DNA of 64,000 nucleotides from Cephalopachus bancanus. Taxonomy: Eukaryota; Chordata; Mammalia; Primates; Tarsiidae. Location: assembly GCA_027257055.1 (NCBI GenBank), contig JAPVLO010000073.1:6314501-6378500 (forward strand), in the 5' to 3' direction. This document shows, piece after piece, positions 10,673 to 22,914 of the stretch (position 1 is its first letter; each line of letters opens with the position of its first letter). Below the pieces are notes generated by a model. That model was not told where the DNA came from. It was given only the letters and a program-made list of their open reading frames with translations, and did not search any database. The position numbers were made by a program, and so were the translations under genes.

Positions 10673-13274
10673 TAGAACATACTTTAAGATGGACCATATC
10701 CTCAGCCATAAATCAAGCATAAACTAATTCCATAAGATTGAAATTCTGCCATGCACTATATCTCAAACCACTGTGGAACAGAAATAAATATCAACACCAA
10801 CAAAGTTCCCCCAAAACCCACAAAAACATGTACACTAAACAACATGATGCTAAACAAATCCTGAATCAACAAGGAAATCAAAACAGAGATTAAAAGATAC
10901 CTGGAAGCAAATAAAAACAAAGAAACATCTTACCAAAATATCTGTGATGCCATGAAATCAATCCTAAGAGGGGAGTTGATATCTCTATGAACCCTCATGA
11001 AGAAAATGGAAAGATCACAAGTTAACAGCCTAACATCACCTTAGCCAGCTGGAAAAGCAAGAACATGAAAACTCTAACTTCAGCAGAAGAATCCAGATCA
11101 CCAAATTAACACCAAATTTGAGAAATAGAAGACAAAATTATAATTCAAAAAATCAACAAAACCAAAAGTTGGTTTTTTGAAAGTATAAACAAGTCTGATG
11201 GACCCCTAGCTAGACTGACCAAGGAAAAGATTGAAAAAGGCCAAATAAACAATCAGGAATACAAAAGAAGAAGTCACAGCTGGCCCTGAAGAAATACAAG
11301 AGATTTTGAGAAATTACTAGATACACCTGTATGAAAACAAACTCAAAAGCCTAAATGAAATGAAGGAATTTCTGACATCACACAACCTCCCCAGGTTGAA
11401 GCAAGAAGAAATCAAGACCCTAAATAGACCAATAACAATCCAGGAAATCGACTGTGTCAAAAGAAAACTATCTACAAAAAAAGCCCTGGACCAAATGACT
11501 TTCCAGCAGAATTTCACAAAATATACAAGGAGGAACTGATACTAATTCTATTGGAAGTATTCCAGGCAAACAAGAAAGATGAAACTCTCCCCAAATCATT
11601 TTACAAGCTAACATCACATTGATACCCAAACCAGGTAAAGATTCAACAAAGAAAGGGAACTACAGGCTAATATCCTTGATGAACATAGATGTTAAAATTC
11701 TCAACATTCTAGCAAACCAGATCTAACAACACATCTCAGAAGTCATCCACCATGATCACGTAGGCTTTATCCCCAGGATACAAGACTGGTAAACATCTGA
11801 GAGATCATAAACATAATTAAATACATCAGCAGATGTAAAGACAAAAACCACATAATTATAGCATTAGATGTGGAAAAAGCTTTTGATAAAATCCAGCACT
11901 TCTTCTTCATAAAAACGCTTGAACATATAGGCATGGATGGAACAAACCTAAAAATAGTAAGAGCCATCTATGAGAAACCCACAGCCAACATACTGCAAAA
12001 CAGACAGAAATTGGAACCATTTCCCCTGAAAACCAGAACAAGACAAGGATGCCCACTCTCACGCCTCCTGTTCAACATAATATTGGAAGTCGTAGTTGGA
12101 GCAATCAGACAAGAGAAGGAAATCAGGGGTATCCAAATAGGATAAGAGGAAGTTAAATTATCCATCTTTGCAGATGACATGATTCTATACCTTGATAACA
12201 CAAGAGAACCTGTCCAAAAAAACCCCTGCCCTAATAAAGGACTTTGCAAAACTCAGGGTATAAAATGAATGTGCTAAAGTCAGTTGCATTTCTATACACC
12301 AACAATAAACAGAAACCCAGGTCAAAAGCAGTCTCCCATTCACAATAGCCACACACAAAGAATGAAATACCTTGGCATCTTCCTAACCAGAGACATGAAA
12401 AAGCTTTACAACAAAAACTACAAAACACTTTTCAAAAAAATCAAAGATGACACAAATAGATGGGAAAATATTCCATCCTCATGGATTGGAAGAATCAACA
12501 TTGTTAAAATGTCCATCCTACCCAAGGCAATCTACAGATTTAACAAAATACCTGTTAAATTACCAGCATCATTCTTCTCAGATCTGGAAACACAATACAG
12601 GAATTCATATGGAAAGATAAATGCCACAAATAGCCAAAACAATCCTCAGTCAAAAAAACACAGCAAGAGACATTGTGTTCCCAGACTTTAAGCTTTATTA
12701 TAATGCTACAATAATCAAAACAGTCAGATATTGGTACAAGGACAGGCATATACACCAATGGAAGAGGATAGAGATTTCAGAAGCAAAACCTCAATTTCTC
12801 AACCAACTCATCTTTGACAAAGCCTCCACCATCAAGTACTGGGAAGAGAAGAACCTATTCAGTAAATGGTGCTGGAAAAACTGGCTGACCACAAGCAGAA
12901 GATTAAAATAAGACCCCTACCTATCACCATAAACAAAAATCAACTCTAAATGGATCAAAGACCTAAATGTAAAACTCCAAACATTAGAAAATGCAGGAGA
13001 CACCTTTATGGAAATTGGAACTGGTAACCAATTCCTGATCAAAACCCCAAGTGCCAATGCCATAAGAGATAAGATAGACAAGTGGGACCTCATCAAACTT
13101 AGAAGCTTCTGCAAAGCCAAAGAAACCATTGAGAGAGTGGGGAGACAGCCCACAGACTGGGAAAAAATATGGGCCAACTGTATATCTGACAAAGACCTGG
13201 CATCTAGGATCTACAAGGAACTCAAATGTGCCAAAAAAGAAAAAAAAACAGCCCCATTAAAAAATGGGCAAAAA

Positions 13275-13583
13275 GCCAGGCTCGGTGGCTCAGCCTGTAA
13301 TCCCGTGCCTTGGGAGGCTGAGGTGAGTGGATTGCCTGAGCCCGCGGGTTCGAGACCCGCCTGGGCAACTTGGCGAGACCTCATCTCTACAAAAAATAAA
13401 AAATCAGCCGGGCATGGTAGCTTGCGCCTGTAGTTCCAGCTACTTGGAAGGCTGAGGCGGAAGGATCGCCGGAGCCCAGCAGGTCGAGGCTGCAGTGACC
13501 GGGAGCGGCCACTGCACTCCAGTCTGAGCAACAGAGTGAGACTCCAACTCAAAAAAAAAAAAAATAAAAAAAAAAAAAAAAAC
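13275..13583 (+). mobile_element. lineage-specific Alu in L1 copy 1 ORF2 C-terminal region
   Basis: Plus orientation, starting GCCAGGCTCGGTGGCTCAGCC and ending in an A-rich tail. The sequence AAAAAATGGGCAAAA is duplicated around it (about 13259-13273 and 13584-13598). The antisense strand gives a 146-codon open frame of the familiar antisense-Alu type, not a gene. Confidence 0.95.
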
Positions 13584-14212
13584 AAAAAATGGGCAAAAGA
13601 TATGAATAGACACTTCTCAAAGGAAGACATACGAGCAGCCAACAGATACATGAAAAAATGCTTTCAGCCTCACTAGTCATCCAAGAAATGCAAATTAAAA
13701 CCACACTGAGATACCATCTAACTCCAATCATGATGGCCATCATCAATAACTAAAAAAAAACAACAGATGCTGGAGAGGATCGGGGAAAAGGCAATACTTC
13801 TACACTGTTGGTGGGAGTGTAAACTAGTACAGCCTCTGTAGAAAACTGTGTGGTAATTCCTAAAAGGCCTAAAAATCAACCTTACTTATGACCTCACAAT
13901 CCCCCTACTAAGAATATACCCGGAGGAACTCAAATCACTCTATGAAAAAGATACCTGCACACGAATTTTTTTTTTTTTTGCAGCATTATTTACAACAGCA
14001 AAAACATGGAACCAACCATGCTGCCCATCAAAAGAATACTGGATTTTTTTAAATGTAAATATTCATGATGGAATATTATGCAGCCACAAAGAAGAACAAA
14101 AATTATGAACTTCGCAGCAACTTGGATGGAATTAGAGGCTTTAATAGTGAGTGATCTATCACAGAAACAAAGAACTGAGTATCATATGTTCTCACTCATA
14201 AGTGGACCTTGA

Positions 14213-14366
14213 ACAACTATTGTAATACTGTAAGAAAGGGATTGGCAGCAGTAGGAAACTGCCAGCAGGGGGCACACCTCATCAACAAGGGTGCCTGCAT
14301 AATGAACATTTGTATACCTAACCCTGAACTGTACCCCATATGTTTAAAATTAAAAATTGAAAAAAA
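14213..14366 (+). other. L1 copy 1 3'UTR and A-rich tail
   Basis: Only about 150 bases separate the ORF2 stop from the target duplication. The segment contains GGAAACTGCCAGCAGGGGGCACACCTCATCAACAAGG and CCTAACCCTGAACTGTACCCC, both also found in copies 2 and 3. It is much shorter than the human L1 3'UTR and has only a few G residues in a row in place of the long G-rich tract. Confidence 0.8.
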
Positions 14367-14382
14367 GAAAAATGGAAGTATC
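14367..14382. repeat. 3' target-site duplication of L1 copy 1
   Basis: GAAAAATGGAAGTATC, 15 of 16 bases identical to 7122-7137. Confidence 0.9.
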
Positions 14383-15388
14383 TCAAGTCTGAGAAATGAC
14401 CCAAACTGCCCCATGCAGGGACCCATGCCCTACTCCTACAATACTCTTCTGATGAAGTCAATGGCCATCTCTTTCCCAGAAGAATCACCAGATTCAAAGC
14501 TCAGCTCTGCCAGAAGGTTCAGAATTGGTTTTTTTGTTTTGTTTTGTGAGACAGAGGCACCTCTTTGTATCTTTTGCCAGACTTCAGACTGTAAATGCTT
14601 TGTGTTTCTTCTGCTCCCATGAATTTGATGCCTAGGATATCTAGAACTTTTGAATGACAATGATTTAAAGGGTCACAGGCTTCCTGGAATATTGTTCTGA
14701 GAGGCTGGCTCAGTAGCTTTGGAGGAATAAGAGATTTTACCCCAGATCAAAGCTTAGATCTCCACTCTGAACGATATGAGTTGAAACAACTATCTTGGAA
14801 GTCATTTTCAGTTCTGAGAAGCAGTCAAGGGATGAGGTTTTGGCACTCTGCTGCATTCTAGGGTCCATACTTATGTTTTGAAGTGACTACTGAAGCCAGA
14901 GGTGCAGCCAAACTCTCATATGGGCTCTGGAGTGAGGGTTGTGTCTGACCAGGAATTGATCACAAATGGAGGGTGAATCTCAGCTCTGGAATACTGAAAT
15001 ATATCAGGATGTCTGGATCAGTCATATTTTCTGGGTGAGAGAAAAGCTAAAATCTCCAAGGAACTGGAAGGCTTGGCAAATACACCCTTCCCCTACTCCT
15101 GGACAGTGAGAAGGGTCTGACATTGGGATACAGTGTCCCAGGAGTTTAGCTGAACAGGTGTGTGGAGCCTGAAGGAACAGAGCCAAGACTCAACCCCTTT
15201 GAAGAGAGAAAGACCTGAAAATCAAGCCAACTGCTAAATTGGATATCACCCAGGAGTTAGGCAGGGTGAAAGAATTCAGCTCTGGAACAACAGGACGAAA
15301 ACAAGACGAGACCAACAGGGATTGAGAGATGACAGTGAAAGGAAGAGAACAGAGAAGTTACAAGAGTAGGGGAGAACAGCTGTGGGCA
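14383..15388. other. unassigned sequence after L1 copy 1
   Basis: About 1 kb of moderately GC-rich sequence without recognisable gene or repeat. Short motifs such as CAGCTCTG recur at intervals. It continues the pre-insertion sequence that stops at 7121. Confidence 0.5.
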
Positions 15389-15808
15389 TTTTTTTTTTTT
15401 CCGAGTTGGAGTCTCACTCTGTCACCCAGACTGGAGTGCAGTGGCCACTCCCGGCCACCGCAGCCTCGACCTGCTGGGCTCTGGCGATCCTTCCGCCTCA
15501 GCCTTCCGAGTATTTTTTTTTTTTTGAGTTGGAGTCTCACTTTATTGCCCAGGTTGGAGTGCAGTGGTATGCTCATGGCCACTGAAACCTCGGCCTGCTG
15601 GGCTCTGGAGATCCTTCCGCCTCAGACTTCTAAGTAGCTGGAACTACAGGCATGTGCCACCATGCCCAGCTAATTTTTCTTGATTTACTGTAGAGATGAG
15701 GGCTCATCAAGTTGCCCAGGCGATCTTGAACCTGTGGGCTCAGGCACACCTCTCACCTTGGCCTCCCAAAGTGCTGGGATTATAGGTGTGGGCCACCACG
15801 CCTGGCCC
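15389..15808 (-). mobile_element. composite Alu: partial young Alu joined to an older full Alu
   Basis: On the plus strand a poly-T run (15389-15400) leads into a partial lineage-specific Alu right arm that stops at CTTCCGAGTA (15511). A second poly-T run follows directly, with a complete Alu from 15512 to about 15807. The two differ in subfamily: the partial copy has the palindromic right arm (CACTCCCGGCCACCGCAG), while the full copy ends in GCCACCACGCCTGGCC and has a plain right arm. Read on the minus strand this is an old Alu followed directly by the 3' part of a young one. Confidence 0.85.
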
Positions 15809-17930
15809 AATGTACATTTTTAATATGGTTTACGAAGCATAGTGCTATCACCCATATAATGAATAACAAGGGTTTACAAAGTGTAATTATAACTTTGATT
15901 GCCCACCATTCCCTTCGATTTATTTTGGTGAGCCTAGTTCTTTTTTATAGGCTGGACAGAAATTCAAATTGTTTCCTATTTGTTTGTTTTCTGGACATGT
16001 TTTGAAGATATCAATTTAGTAATGAGAATGATCATTTCCGTGTAATGGAAAAAGATTCCAGCCTTATCAAAATTATAGGTACTCCTATCTCCTCTCACTA
16101 GGGAAAGGAAAAGGGATGACGGCTTCTTTCTCTCTTCTCTTCTGTCTTCAGCTTACAGTGTTTGACTCCTCGAGGGATGGGAGAGAGATAGAGGAAGGAG
16201 GGAAGGAGGGTAGAAGAGTTTGAACATCACTAGGAATGTGGTAACCTGGCCCTGGCACACTGCATCCGGCGGAAGTTTTCAGCAGCATCCTGCACTGACA
16301 CTCCTGTTATTGGTGATCTCCCACCCACATGTCCTTGCTTATTTACCTTATTCTTTCCATAGCCTTTAGGAATTCATTTGGTATCCCCAGCTTCTCTCTA
16401 CCGAGATCTCTTTGCTGTTGCCTGTGGCCCTGGTGGGCAGGACCTACCAGGGCCATCTACTGGCACTCTGTTCATGGCCCTCCTTTGGTTCTTTCATAAG
16501 GGAAACCCTTTCATAGCCTTTTCCCTGGCAAGTCTGGGTGCCCGTGCAGATCTGTGGCCACCTCTTCAGATCATTTCTCAACACCCAGACAGTCCTTTGG
16601 TCCTTCAGATTTCACGGGCAAGAGTCAACACCAGTCCACTGGGCCTGCCAACTGCAGGGTTGTGTACCAATCCCTCTGAGAGGTCCCATTAAAGCTCTTT
16701 TCACTAGGATATGAGGTGAGGGGCAAGCACTCCCATTCCCCGCTCCTAGCTACTCACGACACTATAAAAACCCTCTCCAAAAAATTCTCTTCATAAATCT
16801 GCCTTTAATCTCCAACTTCTGAGCTTTTTATTATAGCTTCCATGTGGGTGAGGGATTTAATGACTTGTTCTTGACCTTCTTAGGCACTTTTCTTCTTTGT
16901 CTGGCTTCTCTGTCATCAGTTATCCTTTTTTTTTCCTGAAAGTCTCTCTGCTTTTTTTTTTTTAAACAAGCAATAACTATTTCAAATATAATGGGGAAAA
17001 GATTCTTCTACCAGCAGCAACAGAAATAGAAATAACATTAACCAGAAATGTTTGGGGCCTACAAAAAAAAAACCATGACTACATTAAAATATAGAGAGGA
17101 TGAATAAATTTAGAGGCAGCATGTTTTTGTGATGAATTAAGTATTGCAAATGTCTCAATTCTTAGCAGAATGGTAAAATAAATGTAATACAATCCCAAGT
17201 AAAATGTCAATTGTAGTTATCTATAGGTCATATGTGTTGAGTGTTTTTCTTCCCCTATTTTCTGAAATGTTGACTATAAATGCGTTTTTAATTTGTTATA
17301 CCTTTAAAGTAAATGTAGATACACTAAAGGAATTACAGCGTACTGAAAGACTGATAATGAATGTAATAGCTCCCTATTCCAGCATCTCTGAACCAAGTCC
17401 TATTCCCTAGAAGCAACCAGTATTATTTAATTCTTCTGGTCACCAACTCCTTGTCTGTAAATAATGTGCTATTTTATAATTTATAATAATTTTTTAAGAT
17501 GTATCAACTTTAGCTGCTTTCTGTTAATGACCTGCTATGATAGATGAGGTCTTATTTCAGTTACACATTCCTCTTTCCTCATCCTTCCAAATGGTTCTAT
17601 AAAATTGTATTGCCCCTTTTGTTTTAATTATTTTAATATACTCAAATTACTACTTCTGGTTTCCTCAGAGGTTTCCTCCACTGTGTACACTCTATCTCAA
17701 TTCCCTGTTTTTTGTGTTGAGGGCATCAGCAATTCTGGTCTTTCTTCACCTTTTACTTCCCCTACTACCTCCAATTTGTCACTCAAGCCTCCTGCCTTAT
17801 TTAATAGTTGATTCTAAGAACTAAAAATTACATGAGTATGATTTGATGAATGCTGTTTGTGGCATAGCCAAATATGCTGCGACTACATTTCATTTGAAGT
17901 TTTTTCATTTGGAGTTTTAATTATCTCCCC
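15809..17930. other. unassigned sequence, possible LTR-like segment near 16700
   Basis: No gene recognised. A stretch around 16680-16810 has TATAAAAA at 16763-16770 between GC-richer flanks, reminiscent of a Pol II or LTR promoter, but no LTR ends were found. A 104-codon open frame at 16378-16692 lacks any recognisable motif and I do not regard it as coding. Confidence 0.4.
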
Positions 17931-19110
17931 CACTGCCATTCCACCTGAAATTCTGATTTTTCTTACATTCTTCCTGAATCTTGGTTAAATTATCTAACGT
18001 GTTGCATTTCATTTTCTCCCAAGTTCTCTCTCCTGGATCCCACTCTTAGCCTGTTCTAGTCAGTACCAATTATTCACTGGAGTTTCTGCAAGGCTGTCAT
18101 TGTAAGACTTCTCTTGATTATTTTCCTATGTTGGATCTACTCTTTCCCGGATACACCATCTTCCTCTTATCCATTTGCTCACTGTCACTAGAGCACTTTG
18201 TGAAGTAAGTTCTAAAGAAAGGATAATGTGTGGCCTAAGAAAATTTTTGTTCATAGGCCATGTTTGTCCCATAGAGCTATTATTCTGTCCTTGGTGGTAT
18301 GACTGGGTAGAATATTCTAGTCCATAGAAATGTGAAGGCATTGCCTCTATTGCTCCATTTTACCAGTTAGAGTCTTGCCTCTTTGTCAATAGTCCAGTCT
18401 TTTATCTTCACAGAAGCACTTATGATGTACTCTTAAAATATCTTCTCTTTACTTTGGTGATTTCTGGCTTTCATTAAAATGATTTTGAGTATGGGTATAT
18501 TATAATCATTCTTCTTAGTATTCCATAGCAAGTCTTTTTCATTTGAAGATTTATATCTTCCTAGAGCTCTAAGAATTCTCTTATGTTATTTCCTCTTTTT
18601 TTCTTTCCTCTATTTTCTGTGCTCACTTTATTAAAGTCCTACTATTAAGATGCAGAACTTTTAAAAAATCCATTCTTTTTTGTTCTTGTTCTATATCTTG
18701 GGTCTGTCTTCCAATATTTCTCATAATGTTTCTCCCAGCAATAGTATATTTAATTTTCAATAATTCTTGTTCTTTCCTTATAATTCCTTTTTTATGATAT
18801 AGATTTAGTATCTTAGGCTTTTCTAAATACTAGTTAGATATTTTTAAGTGTTTTCTTTAGATTTCTGAATTTTCTTTACTTCCTTTGGGATTTGTTATTG
18901 TCATTCTTTAGTTTCCCTTAACCTCTCTTTCGTATTCCAGGCTCTCCTCAAAATATTTGGAGATCTTCGGCTGACTGTTCATATTTAGGAAGGAGGCAAT
19001 AAAATGTCTGGTATATGTGCTACTTGACCGAGCATTAAAAAGGCTGATTTAAACCTCTTATTCATGGTGAAACCATCAACTAGAGGGCTTCATATTTAAG
19101 TGAAAGAGTG
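17931..19110. repeat. diverged old interspersed repeat, T-rich plus strand, family not assigned
   Basis: Phrases such as GAAGGCATTGCCTCTATTGCTCCATTTTACC, CTCTATTTTCTGTGCTCAC, CTTCCAATATTTCTCATAATG and GGAGATCTTCGGCTGACTGTTCATATTTAGG occur in the order I associate with an ancient, common mammalian repeat, here strongly diverged. I cannot name it with certainty, and small open frames within it are not genes. Confidence 0.4.
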
Positions 19111-21455
19111 AGAAGCCAGCTTTTATGTGTGATAATTTCCCACAAGCCAGTAAAAGGAAGGCTTTATCACCAAGTGTAAATTCCTACATGTCCTTTGGAG
19201 AACTGTTTGAGGTTTTTTGCCTAGGAGGTAAAACACCTGGTTATAAGCACATGAGCAGAGGGGAGAATGGCAATTGGTCAATATAAAGACCTTCAGTTAT
19301 TAATTGCACAAATATCAGCTCTACTTCTTAACCGCTTCCTTACTTTGCCATCAATCTCTGAGGCAAGAACCTTTCTGAGGTTGTGCTGGACTGGTCAGAT
19401 CTCCTCAGAAGCATCTGTGAGGCTTCCGGGAATCAACTTGCTCCTCTCTGCCATGCCAGTTCTTACACGTCTATCCTTTTTTGTCTTCTGGATATGTATT
19501 GAAGTCTCCAGTCTTATGACAGATCCACTCATTCCCTACATCTTGATTGTATAGTCACTTGTTTATTTCTTTACTATTAAATGAGAACTGGAGAAGAGTT
19601 TACTATCTTGAACTAAAAGCTAATATAAATTTCATTTTTAAAAAACTATGATTAAATTGACTTTCACTTCTAGTTAGGATATAAAATATATCCTATAGGA
19701 TATAAAATATATATAGGAAAAGAATGTTGCTCCAGTGGTAACATTGAAAACTTTTCAGATAAAATAAATGTACTTAGTAATAGAGCTATTACAGAGTAAT
19801 GTATATGAGCAAGTCTAGACAAAATAAATCCCAGAGAGGGATGAGTTCTTCATAAGTAAGCAGAAACAACAGCAACTTCCATACCTGGGCCAATGCCTGT
19901 CTGGGTGCTGGTGGGTGAGGGGCAAAACTGACATAGACCAGGAGATTTTATAGGGAAAGGAACTGGCTGAACTTTTGATAGCATCATGGGCTGGTAAAAT
20001 GGGTCTGCAAGGGCAATAAATGCTTGGTACAAGTCTCCTTTCCCTTCTGTCTAGAATGTTGACAAGAAAGTGGCAGTAGAGGAGGAGAGTCTAGCAAGCA
20101 AAGAGAATTCACTCAGTTGTGTACATACTATATGCTTGGATTCTAGTACTGGAGTTGAAACCAAATTTGAATCAAAGCTATTTAAAAATGAAGTCCAACT
20201 CTTTTTCAGTTCAAACACTAAAAAAGACCAAGTTTCTCAGTCTCTTGGCAGCTGAGGCATGGGAGGTTAGGGACAGGATTAACTGGAGGTGAACTCATCA
20301 AATTAAAGCTGGAGCCCAGGTACAGCTCTGCTCAACTTGTAGGAGATTCTGAAGGATAATTCCAACCTTCAACCTAACCACCACAGAATGAAAGCCATGT
20401 GCTCTCTGCACATGGGGACACACACATACACAACCACCTTTTTTTTTTTTTCAATGTTCTTTTATGCACAATACAGAATACAACTTTAAAAATATAAGAG
20501 AGGAAGGTGGAAGGAGAGGATTTGTACCCATTATCAAGAATAAAGAGTCAATAGACAGAGACTTGTAGATAACCAGTGAACAAGAATTTTTTTTAAACAA
20601 TATGGAGAAATTTATAGGAAAGGATGAATATAATGGGTAAAAAGATAGGAACTTCAGAATCAAACGGAAATTTTAGTAGTGATAAGTATATTATAATTTT
20701 TTTAAAAAAATCATGGGATGGCACTCCCTGGGGGATGAAAGAGGAAAGGTACCTGGCATGGGTATCAGAGCATGTAGCAGAAATCCACAAAAAGGAATGG
20801 TCTGGCATGGACTGAGAAGGACATTCACACCAGGGATGCAGGGGAAATGGTGATGGGAGATATAATCATATGATTGGTTACATAAAGGGGGATTTGCCAC
20901 ATAAGCAAAGATAATGGGATCAAGTTCTGTTGAAGAAAGGAATTGCAAACATGTAAATGGAGAAAACTAGAATTATCCCTAAGGTGTTGGATTGAAAGAG
21001 GGTGTGTCAAATAGATATAGAAATGAATATAGATGCAAATATGTGTAGGCATGTGTGTGTGTGTGTTTATACATATATTCCCTAGCTCTACTAAAAAGGT
21101 CTGAGGTTACCAGTGCACAACAGCAATGAACTTATCTAGGTCCCAGATCTTGGCTTCTGAATATTATTTTCCAAGGGCTTCTTGGAGGAATAACCAATTA
21201 ATTCTGAGTACTTTGGCAGCAGAAATGCAAGATGAGCTTGGAATATCTTAGTTCTAGAAAGCAAAAGGTTGTCAAAGAATGATAAGAACAAGTTAAAAAG
21301 ATACTGAAGTCATCTTGAAACAACTCCCATGGACAGAGATGGGACAATTTGAGCATCAAAAGAAATAATTATAATAACAAACTACCTATGGCTCGTTGAG
21401 TAACATGGGAAAACACATGCCCATACTGATAAAAAAAAAAATAAAAGAATAAATT
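19111..21455. other. unassigned sequence with a small local duplication and a (TG)8 run
   Basis: No gene recognised. ATAGGATATAAAATATAT-like sequence is repeated in tandem at about 19676-19720, and a (TG)8 run lies at about 21052-21067. Open frames of up to 95 codons have no family resemblance. Confidence 0.5.
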
Positions 21456-21468
21456 AAAACTTTGAGGA
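21456..21468. repeat. 5' target-site duplication of L1 copy 2
   Basis: AAAACTTTGAGGA here matches AAAACTTTCAGGA at 27943-27955 in 12 of 13 bases and brackets the L1 exactly. Confidence 0.8.
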
Positions 21469-22914
21469 GAAACTTCCGGGCAAGATGGCGACAGAACAGG
21501 TCAGACTGTGAGCGTCTCTGCAAAAGCAAGTGTCCATAAAGACTCCCTGTGTAAGTGGCTGTGTGCCAGTGGGTAAGTGAGAATCCATTTGAGGAAGACT
21601 CAGGTTCATGCATCCGGGATTCTCCTCTGGAGGTGACTACAACCCACCACTGTCCTGAGATTGGACACCCTGGTGCACAGGATCAGCTGCCTTTCTCAGG
21701 GCTGTCTTGAGAGGAGGCAGAAGTGAACAGCTGCCCCTCACCACCTGGCACCTAACCCATGCCATTACCTGCAGCAGCAGACCTGGCATGAGAAGGCAGG
21801 TCATGGATATCTGGAATAAAGCTCCAACACCAATTACAGGACACAGACAGGCGCCACCTTCTCAGTCCTGGGAACCAGCAGAGAATTGCATTGCGCCACC
21901 CAGCTCTGCTCAATCTCCTTCTTGGGACCCAGAGGCTATTATCTCATCAGACTCAGAGAAACAGATGCCCATCTCCCATGCTGGAATAGGCACAGACTTG
22001 TCAGATCTGAGTGGGAGACTTGATAGCAGCAGCAGCAAGTAGGGTGAGTTCGAATCAAATCCATCTTCATCCCATAGTCATCTGTGGAGCATCTGAGCCA
22101 TGCTGAGAGCAACCCTATCAACCTGCACTGAGAGTGGAGGGGAGAGGGTAGAGATCAGAGGCACTCCCTAAGGCAGAGGCCTGAAAGGATCCTGGAATCA
22201 CAGAAATGGCCAGAGAGCAAGTTCCTTTTCTTGTTTTTTTTGTTTTAGCTTTTTCTTCTTCTCTCCTTCTGTTTTTGTTTACACTTTTGTGCTTGCTTTG
22301 TTTCTGTTATTTTAACAGATTTTTTTTTTTATTTTCTGTTTATGTGTGGGTATTTTTGAGGGAGAGTACACCAAGAGGGGGGTTTATGTATGTATGTTTG
22401 TATGATTATCTGTATATTTTTGTCTGTTTTGTTTTTTCTGTCTTTGTCTCTCTGTTTATTCATTAGCTGATACATCTGTTTGTTTTCCCTCTTCTTCTTC
22501 TTTCTCTCCACCACCCTTTCATCTTTCTCTTTCAACTTTTCATTCTTTTCCCTTTTCTAATCTCATTTTGCTTTCAGGGGCAAACAGACAACCCTACTGC
22601 ATGGGCAGATTGTAAGGCAGTAGGAAGTGGGTTCCAGGGGGCCTACACACCTGTCAGCAGATACTAGGATCTACAGATAGCTTCTGAATCACAGCTCCTC
22701 CCTCAATTAAACCTCAAAACTGCAAAAATCACAGGCCCCCACCCCTAGTCCACCTTCAGAATAGAACAAAACCAGAAGATCTACATAAGGAGGAATAGGA
22801 GATTGAGCAAGCAGAAATAAACGCAATCCCCCCATCACTGAACAACAGAATTAAAGAAGAGTTTTTTTTTTTTTTTTTAAGGTGGCGGAGGGAGGGGGAG
22901 GAAAACCTACACAA
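21469..22914 (+). promoter_or_regulatory. L1 copy 2 5'UTR with intact YY1-type motif
   Basis: The element starts GAAACTTCCGGGCAAGATGGCG. CAAGATGGCG (21481-21490) is the YY1-type core that in human L1 fixes the transcription start, and it sits at the same place, about a dozen bases inside the element. A CTTCCGG ETS-like core precedes it. Further in lie a T/C-rich tract (about 22226-22562), a T run at 22863-22878 and a G-rich stretch (GGTGGCGGAGGGAGGGGGAGG) that ends about 13 bases before the ORF1 start codon. That these act as a promoter is inferred from position and from human L1. Confidence 0.8.

Larger units (their letters stand above)
9782..14212 (+). pseudogene. L1 copy 1 ORF2 remnant (endonuclease, RT, C-terminal)
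   Basis: ORF2 opens with ATG at 9782 encoding MTGINSHISIVSLNVNG, the usual start of the endonuclease domain. A stretch near 9989 (VVILISDKLSFK...GAPTFIKQIL) belongs to the same domain. The reverse-transcriptase catalytic motif FADD lies at 12167-12178. The C-terminal block with [18 protein letters not shown] follows near 13080, and the frame ends at TGA 14210-14212 after a SLISGP-like end. Frameshifts, stops and two Alus (10381, 13275) disrupt it. It is inactive although the FADD residues survive. Confidence 0.9.
7138..14366 (+). mobile_element. full-length dead L1 (copy 1), carrying three Alus
   Basis: This L1 has all parts in order: a 5'UTR of about 1.5 kb, ORF1, a short inter-ORF spacer, ORF2 with endonuclease, reverse-transcriptase and C-terminal segments, a short 3'UTR and an A-rich tail. 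Three Alus interrupt it (9219-9521, 10381-10672, 13275-13583). Without them it is close to 6.3 kb. It aligns along its whole length with copy 2 at 21469, so both belong to one family. Many stops and frameshifts show it is inactive. L1s normally copy themselves through ORF1p, an RNA-binding chaperone, and ORF2p, an endonuclease/reverse transcriptase, by target-primed reverse transcription. Confidence 0.95.

Noticed and set aside
13211..13651. 146-codon minus-strand open frame
   Set aside because: It is the antisense of an Alu and its L1 flanks, a common source of spurious reading frames.
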